Source: Arcobacter sp. CECT 8983
GTDB taxonomy: Bacteria > Campylobacterota > Campylobacteria > Campylobacterales > Arcobacteraceae
Assembly: GCF_004118855.1 (NCBI RefSeq)
Contig: NZ_PDKF01000008.1
Span: 496,001 to 560,000, forward strand
Direction of reading: 5' to 3'
DNA length: 64,000 nt
Each line of letters opens with the position of its first letter. Within the stretch, counting starts at the first letter, position 1. The position numbers and the translations under genes are program-made. Below are positions 33,074 to 42,700 of the stretch, piece by piece. The notes below the pieces were generated by a model. It had not been told where the DNA came from. It saw nothing but the letters and a program-made list of their open reading frames with translations, and made no database searches.

Positions 33074-34201
33074 ATGAAATTAATTAAATTGGCTAGTGCT
33101 TTTGCACTAAGTGCAGCTGTTGCAACTTCAGTATTTGCAGCAGATACAGTTAAGATCGGTGTTCAAGCACCAATTACAGGAAAGTATGCAAATGAGGGGC
33201 AAGGTATTGATAACTTTGTTAGACTTATTGTAGATGAAAAGAATAAAGAAGGTGGACTACTTGGTAAAAAAATTGAGGTAGTTACTTGTGATGATGAAGC
33301 AAAAGCTCAAAAAGCAGCTGTTTGTGCTAAAAAACTAGCAAATGCAGGTGTTTTTGCGGTAATTGGTTCTTATACTTCAGGGGCAACAGAAGCTGCTCAA
33401 ACTACATATTATAGAAATAAGATTCTTCAAACTTCAGATGGTACTTCTGATTCTTTAATCAAAAGAAAATATTGGACGTTCTTTAGAAACTCATTTCCAA
33501 ACTCAGCTCAAGGTGAATTTACAGCAGACTATTTTGTAAATCAAAAGAAATATAAAAGAATTGCAATATTATCTGATTATTCTTCATATGCAGATGGTTT
33601 AGCAAATTCTGTGGAAGACTCAGTTAAAAAACTTGGTGGAAATGTTGCGTTTAGAGGAAAGATTAAATCTGGAACTCAAAACTTTACAGCTATCTTAACT
33701 AAGATTAAAGCGTTAAACCCAGATGTAATTTATTACTCAGGTTATTATACTGATGGTGGACTTCTAAGAGTTCAACAACAACAATTAGGAATTAAAGCTG
33801 ATTTTGTTGGTGGTGACTCAAATGATAACCCAGACTTCTTAAAACTTGCAGGTGATGCTGCAGAGGGTGTTTATTTAGTAAATGTACCAACTCCAGATAT
33901 CTTACCTTATGAAGCTGCTAAAAAATATTTAACAGCGTATGAAGCAAGATTTAATATGAAACCACCTTCAATTTGGGCAGTTGTTAACGCTGATGGATTA
34001 AGAGCAGTTATGGAAGGTGTTGAAAAAACAAACTCATTTGATACTAAAAAGATTTCTGAATATATTAGAAATGATATGAAAGATTTCCCAGGTATCACTG
34101 GACCATTTAATATTAGAGAAGATGGTGAAAGAGTTGGAGCATCTTTAATGGTTTATCAAATTCAAGAAGATGGAAGCTACAAAGTATCGTTCAATAAATA
34201 A
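33074..34201 (+). CDS. livK: Branched-chain amino acid ABC transporter, substrate-binding protein
   Basis: A 375-residue periplasmic binding protein with a Sec signal (1-22, cleavage after VFA). The mature start TVKIGVQAPITGKYANEGQG and DDEAKAQKAAVCAKKL are typical of the type I LivJ/LivK fold. YSGYYTDGGLLRVQQQQLG corresponds to the second lobe. It delivers Leu/Ile/Val, or a related amino acid or amide, to LivHM. It heads the livKHMGF operon. Ligand specificity cannot be fixed from sequence. Confidence 0.92.
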   Translation: MKLIKLASAFALSAAVATSVFAADTVKIGVQAPITGKYANEGQGIDNFVRLIVDEKNKEGGLLGKKIEVVTCDDEAKAQKAAVCAKKLANAGVFAVIGSYTSGATEAAQTTYYRNKILQTSDGTSDSLIKRKYWTFFRNSFPNSAQGEFTADYFVNQKKYKRIAILSDYSSYADGLANSVEDSVKKLGGNVAFRGKIKSGTQNFTAILTKIKALNPDVIYYSGYYTDGGLLRVQQQQLGIKADFVGGDSNDNPDFLKLAGDAAEGVYLVNVPTPDILPYEAAKKYLTAYEARFNMKPPSIWAVVNADGLRAVMEGVEKTNSFDTKKISEYIRNDMKDFPGITGPFNIREDGERVGASLMVYQIQEDGSYKVSFNK

Positions 34202-34217
34202 TAAGTGAGTTTAATAA

Positions 34218-35120
34218 ATGGATATTTTTCTTCAACAGTTAATCAATGGTTTAACTATAGGAAGTTTATATGCATTAGTTGCTTTAGGTTATACGATGGT
34301 TTACGGTGTGATGAAGTTAATCAACTTCGCACACGGTGACCTTGTTGCCTTTTCAGCTTATGTAGGACTTACTATATTTACGCAGTTTTTTGGTGCAAGT
34401 GCAGTTTCTTTTGTTAATGTAATTATTATTTTCTTATTAACTGCTATTATTATTGCTTTTGTGGGTGTTCTTCTTGAGCGTCTCGCATACAGACCTTTAA
34501 GAACGGCACCAAGGCTTAGTGCAGTTGTTTCAGCACTTGGTGCAGCTTTAGTTATTCAAAATGGAATAATGCTTATTTGGGGACCAAATATGCAAATTTT
34601 CCCATCAGATATATTACCTAGTACAACTTGGAATATTTCAGGGGTAATTATGACATTTACACAAGTTTGTATTTTAGTTCTTTCAGCTGTTTTAATGATT
34701 GCTTTATACTTCTTTATTAATAAAACAAAGATTGGTACAGCAATTCGTGCTACAGCAATTGATCAAGATGCAGCAAAATTAATGGGTATTAATGTAAATA
34801 GAATTATTATGATTATTTTTGTAGTTGGTTCTATGCTTGGTGCTATTGGTGGTCTGTTCATTGGTATTTATTATAGATCATTAACATTCGATATGGGATG
34901 GGTTTATGGTTTAAATGCATTTATTGCAGCTATTATTGGTGGAATTGGTTCAATTCCAGGAGCTATGATTGGTGGATTATTACTTGGATTATTTAATGCT
35001 TTAATCGCAGGTTATATTTCAACACAATGGGCTGAGACACTTACTTTTGTTCTTTTAATTATTATTTTAATTGTTAGACCAACAGGTATTCTTGGTGAAA
35101 AAACAGCGGAGAAAGTATAA
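34218..35120 (+). CDS. livH: Branched-chain amino acid ABC transporter, permease LivH
   Basis: A 300-residue permease with about eight membrane helices. NGLTIGSLYALVALGYTMVYG at the start and the ABC-interaction loop GTAIRATAIDQDAAKLMGIN match LivH. Its stop overlaps the livM ATG by one base. It forms the membrane channel with LivM. Confidence 0.95.
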   Translation: MDIFLQQLINGLTIGSLYALVALGYTMVYGVMKLINFAHGDLVAFSAYVGLTIFTQFFGASAVSFVNVIIIFLLTAIIIAFVGVLLERLAYRPLRTAPRLSAVVSALGAALVIQNGIMLIWGPNMQIFPSDILPSTTWNISGVIMTFTQVCILVLSAVLMIALYFFINKTKIGTAIRATAIDQDAAKLMGINVNRIIMIIFVVGSMLGAIGGLFIGIYYRSLTFDMGWVYGLNAFIAAIIGGIGSIPGAMIGGLLLGLFNALIAGYISTQWAETLTFVLLIIILIVRPTGILGEKTAEKV

Positions 35121-36094
35121 TGAATAAAACTACTTTAATTGCTACTATATTTATTTTAGTTATGGCTGTTTTCCCATTTACTGTTGATTCAGCTTGGCTT
35201 AGTATTGGTATTACATTTTTAGTATTTGCTACAGTTGCTTTTTCTCAAGATATTATTCTTGGAAGAGCAGGGGTATTTAATATGGGACATGCCATTTTCT
35301 TTGGTATTGGAGCATATACAACAGCAATCTTAAATGTACATTTTGGTTTAGAAATAATTGCAACTATTCCATTTGCAATTATTTTCCCAGTTATTGTTGC
35401 AGTTGTTTTAGCAGGTCCAATTATTCACTTAAGAGGGGATTATTTACTTGTTGCAACAATTGGATTTAACATCATCTTTGAACAGGTTTTATCAAATGAT
35501 TTATTTGGTTTAACAGGTGGTCCAAATGGTATTTTTGGAATCGATGTTGTAAGAATCTTTGGATATGAATTATTCTCTGATAAAGCTATTTATTATATGG
35601 CATTTGGTCTATTATTAATTACATTATTAATAATTAGAAATCTAGATAATTCAAGATATGGTAGAGCTTTATATTATATAAATAAAGATGAGATTGCTGC
35701 AAAGTCTATGGGGATTAATATTCCATATTACAAACTATTTGCCTTTGCTTTAGGTGCAGCTATTGCAGGTGTTGCTGGTTCTATATTTGCAATTCAGTAT
35801 TCAGCTGTAAGTCCAGAGTCATTCTCATTTATGCAATCTGTTATGTTCTTTGCTATTGTACTTGTTGGTGGTTCAGCATCACTTCCAGGTGTAATTATTG
35901 GTACATTTGTAATGTTTGTATTACCTGAACTATTTACAGAGTTTAAAGAATCTAGATATTTAATATTTGGTGCAGCAATGGTTCTTACTATGGTTCTTAG
36001 ACCAAATGGTGTATGGCCAGCAACTTTTGGAAACATTCCAAAATACTTAAAAGAAAAAGCACTAAAAGTAAAACCAAAAGGAGAAACTAAATAA
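35120..36094 (+). CDS. livM: Branched-chain amino acid ABC transporter, permease LivM
   Basis: A 324-residue permease. Family marks are GRAGVFNMGHAIFFGIGAYT, LRGDYLLVATIGFN and the EAA-like loop GRALYYINKDEIAAKSMGIN. It overlaps livH and livG by one base each, so all are co-translated. Confidence 0.95.
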   Translation: MNKTTLIATIFILVMAVFPFTVDSAWLSIGITFLVFATVAFSQDIILGRAGVFNMGHAIFFGIGAYTTAILNVHFGLEIIATIPFAIIFPVIVAVVLAGPIIHLRGDYLLVATIGFNIIFEQVLSNDLFGLTGGPNGIFGIDVVRIFGYELFSDKAIYYMAFGLLLITLLIIRNLDNSRYGRALYYINKDEIAAKSMGINIPYYKLFAFALGAAIAGVAGSIFAIQYSAVSPESFSFMQSVMFFAIVLVGGSASLPGVIIGTFVMFVLPELFTEFKESRYLIFGAAMVLTMVLRPNGVWPATFGNIPKYLKEKALKVKPKGETK

Positions 36095-36885
36095 TGAAAT
36101 ATGTACTAGAAATAGATAACGTATCAAAGTTTTTCCATGGTCTTATTGCAATTGATGATTTAACTATTAAAGTAAAGCCTGGTCAAATTTATGGAATTAT
36201 TGGTCCTAATGGAGCAGGTAAAACTACACTTTTTAACTGTGTTACTGGTATTTATACTCCTGAAAAAGGAACTATTAAATATAAAGGTGAAGATATTACA
36301 GGAATGCAACCTCATAAAATTGCCCAAAGGGGAGTTTTAAGAACATTCCAAAATATTAGATTATTTAAAGAAATGAGTGTAGCTGAAAATATTATGGCGG
36401 GATATCATACTAAATCAAAACAGAAATGGTATCACGGTATTATCCATACTCCTTTTTATAAAAAAGATGAGAAAGAAGCTTGGGAAAAAGTTGAAGAGTT
36501 AATGGACTTTTTTAATTTAACTCATTTAGCAAACAATGCAACTGGTGATTTATCATATGGTAATCAAAGAAAAGTGGAAATGGCAAGAGCATTAGCTGCA
36601 AAACCTGAACTTCTTATTTTAGATGAACCAGCAGCTGGTCTTAATGAAAATGAAACAATTGAATTAACAGGAATTATAAGAAAAATATCTGAAATGGATA
36701 TTGGTATTATGATGATTGAACATGATATGGAAATGGTTATGAATTTAACTGATTATATCACTGTTATTAACTTTGGAAAAGAAATTTCTCAAGGTGAGCC
36801 TAATTTTGTACAAAATGATCCAAGAGTTGTAGAAGCATATATTGGTTCTGATGATGACGAGGAGGAAGAACAAGATGACAAATAA
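36094..36885 (+). CDS. livG: Branched-chain amino acid ABC transporter, ATPase LivG
   Basis: A 263-residue ABC ATPase. Walker A is GPNGAGKTT, the signature is LSYGNQRKVEMARAL, Walker B is LLILDEPAAGLN and the switch His is in MIEHDMEMV. FQNIRLFKEMSVAENIM is typical of LivG. The C-terminus is very acidic (DDDEEEEQDDK). livF begins inside it, 11 bases before the stop. Confidence 0.95.
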   Translation: MKYVLEIDNVSKFFHGLIAIDDLTIKVKPGQIYGIIGPNGAGKTTLFNCVTGIYTPEKGTIKYKGEDITGMQPHKIAQRGVLRTFQNIRLFKEMSVAENIMAGYHTKSKQKWYHGIIHTPFYKKDEKEAWEKVEELMDFFNLTHLANNATGDLSYGNQRKVEMARALAAKPELLILDEPAAGLNENETIELTGIIRKISEMDIGIMMIEHDMEMVMNLTDYITVINFGKEISQGEPNFVQNDPRVVEAYIGSDDDEEEEQDDK

Positions 36886-37597
36886 TGAGATTTTATTAGA
36901 TATTAAAGACCTTCACGTTTCATACGGAGCAATTTCTGCAATTAAAGGAATTAATATCCAAGTAAGACGTGGTGAAGTTGTAACAATTTTAGGGGCAAAT
37001 GGTGCTGGTAAAACTACAACATTAAGAACAGTTTCTGGATTACTGAAAGCTAAAAGTGGTAGTATCATTTTTGATAAAAATGATATTACTGGAACTCCTG
37101 CTCATGATATTGTAACTTTAGGAATGTCTCATTCTCCAGAGGGAAGAAGAGTTTTTGGTACACTTACAGTTGAAGAAAACTTAATGATGGGTGCATATAC
37201 TCTTAAAGACCATGATAAAGAGACTTTAGAATGGATTTATGATATTTTACCAAGATTAAAAGAGAGAAGAAAACAACTTGCTGGTACTTTATCAGGTGGT
37301 GAGCAACAAATGCTTGCAATAGGACGTGCTATCATGTCAAAGCCAAAACTTTTAATACTTGATGAACCATCACTTGGACTTGCTCCGATTTTAATTAAGG
37401 CAATTTTTAAAGCAGTAAAAGAGATTGCACAAAGTGGTGTAACTGTTTTATTAGTAGAACAAAATGCAAAGGCTGCATTGAAATTAGCTGATAGAGCTTA
37501 TGTTTTAGAAGTTGGGCATATTACCCATGAAGGAACGTCAGAAGAGTTATTAAACTCAGAAAAAATCCAAGAAGCTTATCTTGGTAAAAAACATTAA
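36875..37597 (+). CDS. livF: Branched-chain amino acid ABC transporter, ATPase LivF
   Basis: About 240 residues. Walker A GANGAGKTTT, signature LSGGEQQMLAIGRA, Walker B LLILDEPSLGLAP and switch His position occupied by Gln in LVEQNAKAAL, as usual for LivF. I place the start at ATG 36875, nine bases after GAGGAGG, rather than the ATG at 36842 within livG. Last gene of the operon, followed by two terminators. Confidence 0.95.
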   Translation: MTNNEILLDIKDLHVSYGAISAIKGINIQVRRGEVVTILGANGAGKTTTLRTVSGLLKAKSGSIIFDKNDITGTPAHDIVTLGMSHSPEGRRVFGTLTVEENLMMGAYTLKDHDKETLEWIYDILPRLKERRKQLAGTLSGGEQQMLAIGRAIMSKPKLLILDEPSLGLAPILIKAIFKAVKEIAQSGVTVLLVEQNAKAALKLADRAYVLEVGHITHEGTSEELLNSEKIQEAYLGKKH

Positions 37598-37623
37598 GAA
37601 GAAATCAAATATTTCTTCTTTTG
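37596..37623 (+). terminator. Terminator after livF
   Basis: A 10-base stem AAGAAGAAAT/ATTTCTTCTT (37596-37605 with 37611-37620) overlaps the livF stop and is followed by TT-rich sequence. Confidence 0.65.
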
Positions 37624-37635
37624 TAAACTATTACT

Positions 37636-37670
37636 AAAAAAGGGAAAGCTTGATTGCTTTCCCTTTTTTT
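37636..37670. terminator. Strong bidirectional terminator
   Basis: A 14-base stem (37636-37649 with 37656-37669) containing GGGAAAGC/GCTTTCCC, with A and T runs on the two sides. It serves livF and the convergent universal stress gene. Confidence 0.9.
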
Positions 37671-37708
37671 ATGATTTTAATTTGAGTTTTGAAATCACTA
37701 AATGGGGA

Positions 37709-38557
37709 TTAATGTGCCATAAAAATTGGTAAACCAGAATGTTCTAAAATATATTTAGTTGTACCACCTAACATTAATTCTTTCAATCCTCTATGTCCAA
37801 ATGCACCTGCAACAATCAAATCATAATTACCTTCTATTGCATGATGAAGTAGTGCTTGTCCAGGTATTTTAGTTGTTTCTATTTCTTCGTATGTTATTTC
37901 AATGCCATGAACTCTTAAATAAGATTGTATTTTCTTTATATCATCTATTGTTGAAATATACTCTTTTGAATATATAAGATGGATTTCTTTTGCCTTTTTA
38001 AGAAGAGGAATTGCATGACCAAGAGCTTTTGAAGCTTGAGGAGAATTATTCCATCCAATTAGTATTTTATCTGTATTAAATGAAGTCATTTCCCTTGGAA
38101 ACATTAACACAGGCTTACCACTTTTTGTAACTGTTGCTTCAAAAGTAGCAGTTATTCTTCCATCATGGGGAGATGCCGTAATAACTAAGTCACAATATTT
38201 TGATTCTTGTTCAATTATTTGGCTTCTATATCCCTCTCCAATTATAACTTCAGCTGTAGCTGTATTTTCGATAGCTTTTTTAGAAAGTTTATTTCCTATT
38301 TTCTTCGCTTCTTCTTTAAAAATATTTTCCGTTTCAATTAAATCTTCACTTAATCTTCTTGATGCAATTGCATTTAATTCACTTAATACATTTGCAGGTA
38401 TTTCACTATCCATTTTTAAAATTTTACTTGGTTTAGCTTGTGATTTTAGTATTTCTAAATGACAATTAAAATATTTGCCAATCAATAGTGCTCCATGGAT
38501 TCTCTCTCTTAACTCTTCTCCCCCGCCAATTGGAAAGAATATTTTTCTGTACTCCAT
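37709..38557 (-). CDS. Two-domain universal stress protein
   Basis: A 282-residue cytoplasmic protein with two UspA-like domains. The second domain shows the nucleotide-binding signature G-x2-G-x9-G(T) as GAFGHRGLKELMLGGTT near residue 250. The first ends with VTKSGKPVLMFPRE and is partly degenerate. Such proteins bind ATP or other adenine nucleotides and act in stress survival. AAAGGA lies before the ATG at 38557. Alone in its transcript, convergent with livF. Confidence 0.88.
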   Translation of the reverse strand: MEYRKIFFPIGGGEELRERIHGALLIGKYFNCHLEILKSQAKPSKILKMDSEIPANVLSELNAIASRRLSEDLIETENIFKEEAKKIGNKLSKKAIENTATAEVIIGEGYRSQIIEQESKYCDLVITASPHDGRITATFEATVTKSGKPVLMFPREMTSFNTDKILIGWNNSPQASKALGHAIPLLKKAKEIHLIYSKEYISTIDDIKKIQSYLRVHGIEITYEEIETTKIPGQALLHHAIEGNYDLIVAGAFGHRGLKELMLGGTTKYILEHSGLPIFMAH

Positions 38558-38626
38558 TTTGTATTCCTTTTATAAAATAATTGATAATAATAACTAAAGT
38601 ATAATTAACTAAGTATATAAACTTAA

Positions 38627-39295
38627 TTATTTAAAAAATGGTTCAATAATATAACAACTCATTGACCACTCTTCATCATCATCTGTTTTGTGAATTTCTC
38701 CACCTTTAAAAGTTGCTTTTAAATTATCATATTGTGCAACAACTTTATCAAATTTTTTGATTATTTCTGGAATTCTTTTATCAAGTTTTTTTCTAGCATC
38801 TTTTGTTATATCTGAATAGAAAGTAAATACTCCATAATCTAAAGTCGATTCTTTATAGTCTTCATCTCTTTGAATCATTTTACAGATTCTATCAATCTCA
38901 TCTAGATACTCTTTTTTAGTATTTATTACGTTGTTTTTAACAGAGATAATTACCCTTGAAATAGAATCATTATGATTACTGTGAGGAATTCTTTCATCTA
39001 AAGTTATACTAAAAGTTCCTTCTGTTAAATCTCTTTTTGTCATAAAGTTAGGATACTCATTTCTATCAGGAAGTGAACATCTTAAAATATCAGTAACAGT
39101 TGCACTAATAAATATTTCTGGTGTATACTCTTCAATCTTTGCAATCTCTTGAGCTATATGAATTGTTACAATTTTGTGAGGACCATAAGAGAGACTTAAT
39201 CTATCATTTGTCCAAAATAAAAAATTATTCTTAGCATTTACAATTCCATTTAAAATAGCATTTACTACTTTTTCTTGTTTTGGAAAATTATTCAT
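38627..39295 (-). CDS. Hypothetical protein paired with a ribbon-helix-helix gene
   Basis: A 222-residue cytoplasmic protein with no recognised domain. It is mixed alpha/beta (SYGPHKIVTIHIAQEIAKIE, ITLDERIPHSNHND, RVIISVKNN) with a long helical segment (KKEYLDEIDRICKMIQRDED) and ends EWSMSCYIIEPFFK. I prefer ATG 39295, with GAGGA eight bases upstream, over an ATG at 39310. It overlaps the ribbon-helix-helix gene by 8 bases, so the two are translated together. Function unknown. Confidence 0.65.
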   Translation of the reverse strand: MNNFPKQEKVVNAILNGIVNAKNNFLFWTNDRLSLSYGPHKIVTIHIAQEIAKIEEYTPEIFISATVTDILRCSLPDRNEYPNFMTKRDLTEGTFSITLDERIPHSNHNDSISRVIISVKNNVINTKKEYLDEIDRICKMIQRDEDYKESTLDYGVFTFYSDITKDARKKLDKRIPEIIKKFDKVVAQYDNLKATFKGGEIHKTDDDEEWSMSCYIIEPFFK

Positions 39296-39512
39296 AATAA
39301 TTTTCCTCAACTTCTTCTATAATGCCACTTTCATATAAAATATTTTCAATAAGTCTATTTTTTGATACATTAATTTTTTCAGAAAGAATAACTAAGGCAT
39401 CATCAAGTTTAGAATCAATTTTTATTGTTAATTGTGTAATCTCTTTTTTATTTTTTAAACTTTTATCTATTACATTTCTTATAATTTGTCTATCATATTT
39501 TTGTTTAGCCAA
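39288..39512 (-). CDS. Ribbon-helix-helix DNA-binding protein (74 aa)
   Basis: A 74-residue basic protein. Residues about 24-65 have the ribbon-helix-helix pattern: strand TQLTIKIDSKL, helix DDALVILSEKI, turn NVSKN, helix RLIENILYESG. Such proteins bind operators as dimers and are often antitoxins or autoregulators. It overlaps the 222-residue gene after it by 8 bases. It is divergent from putA, so it could regulate its own operon, putA, or both. Confidence 0.72.
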   Translation of the reverse strand: MAKQKYDRQIIRNVIDKSLKNKKEITQLTIKIDSKLDDALVILSEKINVSKNRLIENILYESGIIEEVEENYYE

Positions 39513-39750
39513 AAAATAACCCTTTAAAATTTATTTACTAATATTACTTTGATTTCTTTTAAAACTCCTTGAAGTAATGCTATTTATATTTTATAGAACA
39601 GTTTTACACAATGCTATAAAATAGACAGTTAAAGATAAAAAAAAGAAAAATTTTAAGTTTAAATTAAGTTTTTATGTGTGATAATTTTTGAAAGGTACTA
39701 CTTTTTGTATTACTTAATAAAATTTATGCTTTTAAATATAAGGATATGGG
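39513..39750. promoter_or_regulatory. Divergent promoter region between the ribbon-helix-helix gene and putA
   Basis: 238 AT-rich bases. A 9-base inverted pair ATTTTATAG ... CTATAAAAT lies around 39588-39622, a possible operator. AAGGATATGGG before putA is the ribosome binding site. No small gene is supported. Confidence 0.4.
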
Positions 39751-42700
39751 ATGAGAGAAGAAAAAGAGATTATTGAATCAGCAGTTAAACTGGCTGAAAA
39801 ATGGCAAAGAAGAGCTACAGAATTAGTTAGCGATTATGACAGAGAGTTCTACAAGAAAATGAACAAAATGTTGGAACATCCAAAAGATAAAGCTTTATTA
39901 ATTGAATTAATGGATCAATGCTTTAGATGTGAGTCAAATGATAGAATAGCAAATCAAATCATTTTTTTACTTGAAAAACATGGAATGGCACATTTCTTTA
40001 CAACAAAAGATAGAATGCTTTTATGGTTATTCCAAAATGTAGGTAAATTTTTACCAAATCTTTCTGTACCAATGTTTGTAGATCAAATTAGAGATGATAC
40101 AAAAACAGTTGTTTTAAAAGGTGAAGCAGAACCATTTAATAAACATCTTAAAATGAGAAGAGAAGAGGGTACAAGAGTAAATATAAATTTAATTGGTGAA
40201 GTAGTTTTAGGAGAAGAAGAAGCAGAAGAAAGAATTGAAAAATATTTAAAAGCTTTAGAAAATCCAAATATTGACTATATTTCTATTAAAATTTCTACTA
40301 TTTATTCTCAAATAAGTGCTTTAGATTTTGAGCATACTGTTGAAGTATTAGTTGAAAAATTAAGTAAAATTTATGCACAAGCAAAAAAATATCCTTATAT
40401 TGCTCCTGATGGAACAAAATCAAATAAATTTATAAATCTTGATATGGAAGAGTATAGAGATTTAGAGATTACAGTTGAAGTATTTAAAAGAACATTAGCA
40501 AAAGAAGAGTTTAAAGATTTCTATGCAGGAATTGTACTTCAAGCATATTTACCTGATTCATTTAATGTACAAAAAGATTTATGCCAATGGGCTAGAAAAA
40601 GAGTAGAAAACGGTGGAAGCCCTATTAAGTTTAGACTTGTTAAGGGTGCAAATATGGAAATGGAAGAAACAGAAGCATCTCAAAAACACTGGGAAATGGT
40701 AACTTATACTGATAAAAGTGATACTGACTCAAACTATAAAAGAATGATAAGATATGCATTAAAACCAGAAAATGCTCCATATATGCATGTAGGAACAGGT
40801 TCTCACAACTTATTTGAACTTGCATTTGCTACACAACTAGCAGAAGAAAATGAAACTTCAAAATACCATACAATTGAAATGTTAGAAGGTATGAGTGAAT
40901 CTGCAAGACTAGCAATTAGAGAGATTTCTAAAAATGCAATTTTATATGGTCCAACAGCTTCTAAAGAGCAATTCACAAATGCAATTGCATATTTAGTAAG
41001 AAGATTAGATGAGAATACAGGTCCTAATAACTTTATTAGATACTCATTTGGTTTAGAAGTTGGAACAAAAGATTGGAAAGCACAAGAAGCCTTATTTAGA
41101 AAATCTTTTGAAAATGAAAAAACTTCTTTTGTTGGTGCAAAAAGACAACAAAATAGATTAACTGAAAAATGGGATGATTTTGCTAACTCTTCATATGATA
41201 CTGGAAGTTATCATGCAGAAGCTGATACAGACTTTGTATTACCAGCAAACCAAGAGTGGGCAAGAGGTATTGTAGAAAAATGGAAATTCTCAAAAGATAC
41301 TGAACATAAAATTGCTCCAGTTGTAGTTGCAGGTGAAGATTTAGTAGGTGATAGAAAAGTAGTAGATGCTATTGATAAATCTCAATTAAAAGAGGGTGTT
41401 TTAGCAGGAAGATTTGCTAATGCAACAGCTGAAGATTTACAAAAAGCAGTAGAAGTAGCACATGCTGATGTTGATGGTTGGAGAAGTAAGACTAATAGAC
41501 AAAGACATGAAATCTTAAAACAAGCAGCTATAAAGGTGCGTGAAAGAAGAGATGACCTAATTGGTGTTGCAGCAGCTGAAGTTGGTAAAGTATTTACTGA
41601 AACTGATGTAGAGGTTTCAGAAGCAGTTGACTTTATTGAGTTCTATTCTCATTCAGCTGATTATTGGGAAAAATATCAAAATATTGAATTTAGTGGAAAA
41701 GGTGTAGGTGTAGTAGTACCGCCTTGGAACTTCCCTGTTGCTATTCCTTTAGGTGGAGTTGCATCAGCATTGTCAGCTGGAAATACAGTAATTATAAAAC
41801 CTGCTTCTGTTGCAGCATTAACTGCATATGAAATGTGCAAATGTTTCTGGGATGCAGGTATTTCTAAAAACACTTTACAATTTGTTCCTTGTCCAGGTGC
41901 ATTAGCAGGTGAGCATTTAATTTCAAATAAAAAAGTTGATTTTGTAATTTTAACTGGTGGTGAAGATACTGCTCAAAAAATGCTTGATACTAGACCAGAT
42001 TTATTATTAACAGCAGAAACTGGTGGTAAAGATGCAACAATTGTTACTAATATGGCAGATAGAGACCAAGCAGTTAAAAATGTTTGTCTAAGTGCATTTA
42101 ATAATTCAGGTCAAAAATGTTCAGCTACATCTTTATTAGTTCTTGAAGAAGAAGTTTATAATGATGCATCATTTAGAAAAGCTTTAGTTGATACTGCTAG
42201 GTCTATGAGTGTTGGTTCTGTTTGGGATTTTAAAAATAGAATTGGTACTTTAGCTAACCCAGTTGGTGGAGCACTTAAAAAAGCAATTTCAGAACTTGAA
42301 GATGGTGAAGAGTGGGCATTAGAACCTTCTTATGCTGATGACAATGAGTTTATGTTAAAACCTGCAATTAAATGGGGAGTAAAAGAAGGAAACTTTATTC
42401 ATAAAACAGAACTTTTTGGTCCAGTTTTAGCAGTAGTGAAAGCAAAAGATTTAAAACATGCAATTGAAATTGTAAACTCTACAGGTTATGGATTAACTTC
42501 AGGAATTGAATCTTTAGATGAAAGAGAAGTTGAATACTGGAAAGCAAATCTAAAAGCTGGTAACTTATATGTAAATAGAGGAACAACTGGTGCAATCGTT
42601 CTAAGACAACCATTCGGTGGAATGGGTAAATCTGCAATTGGTGCTGGTAGAAAAGTAGGTATTTATAATTATATTACTCAATTTGTTGATTTTAAAGAGA

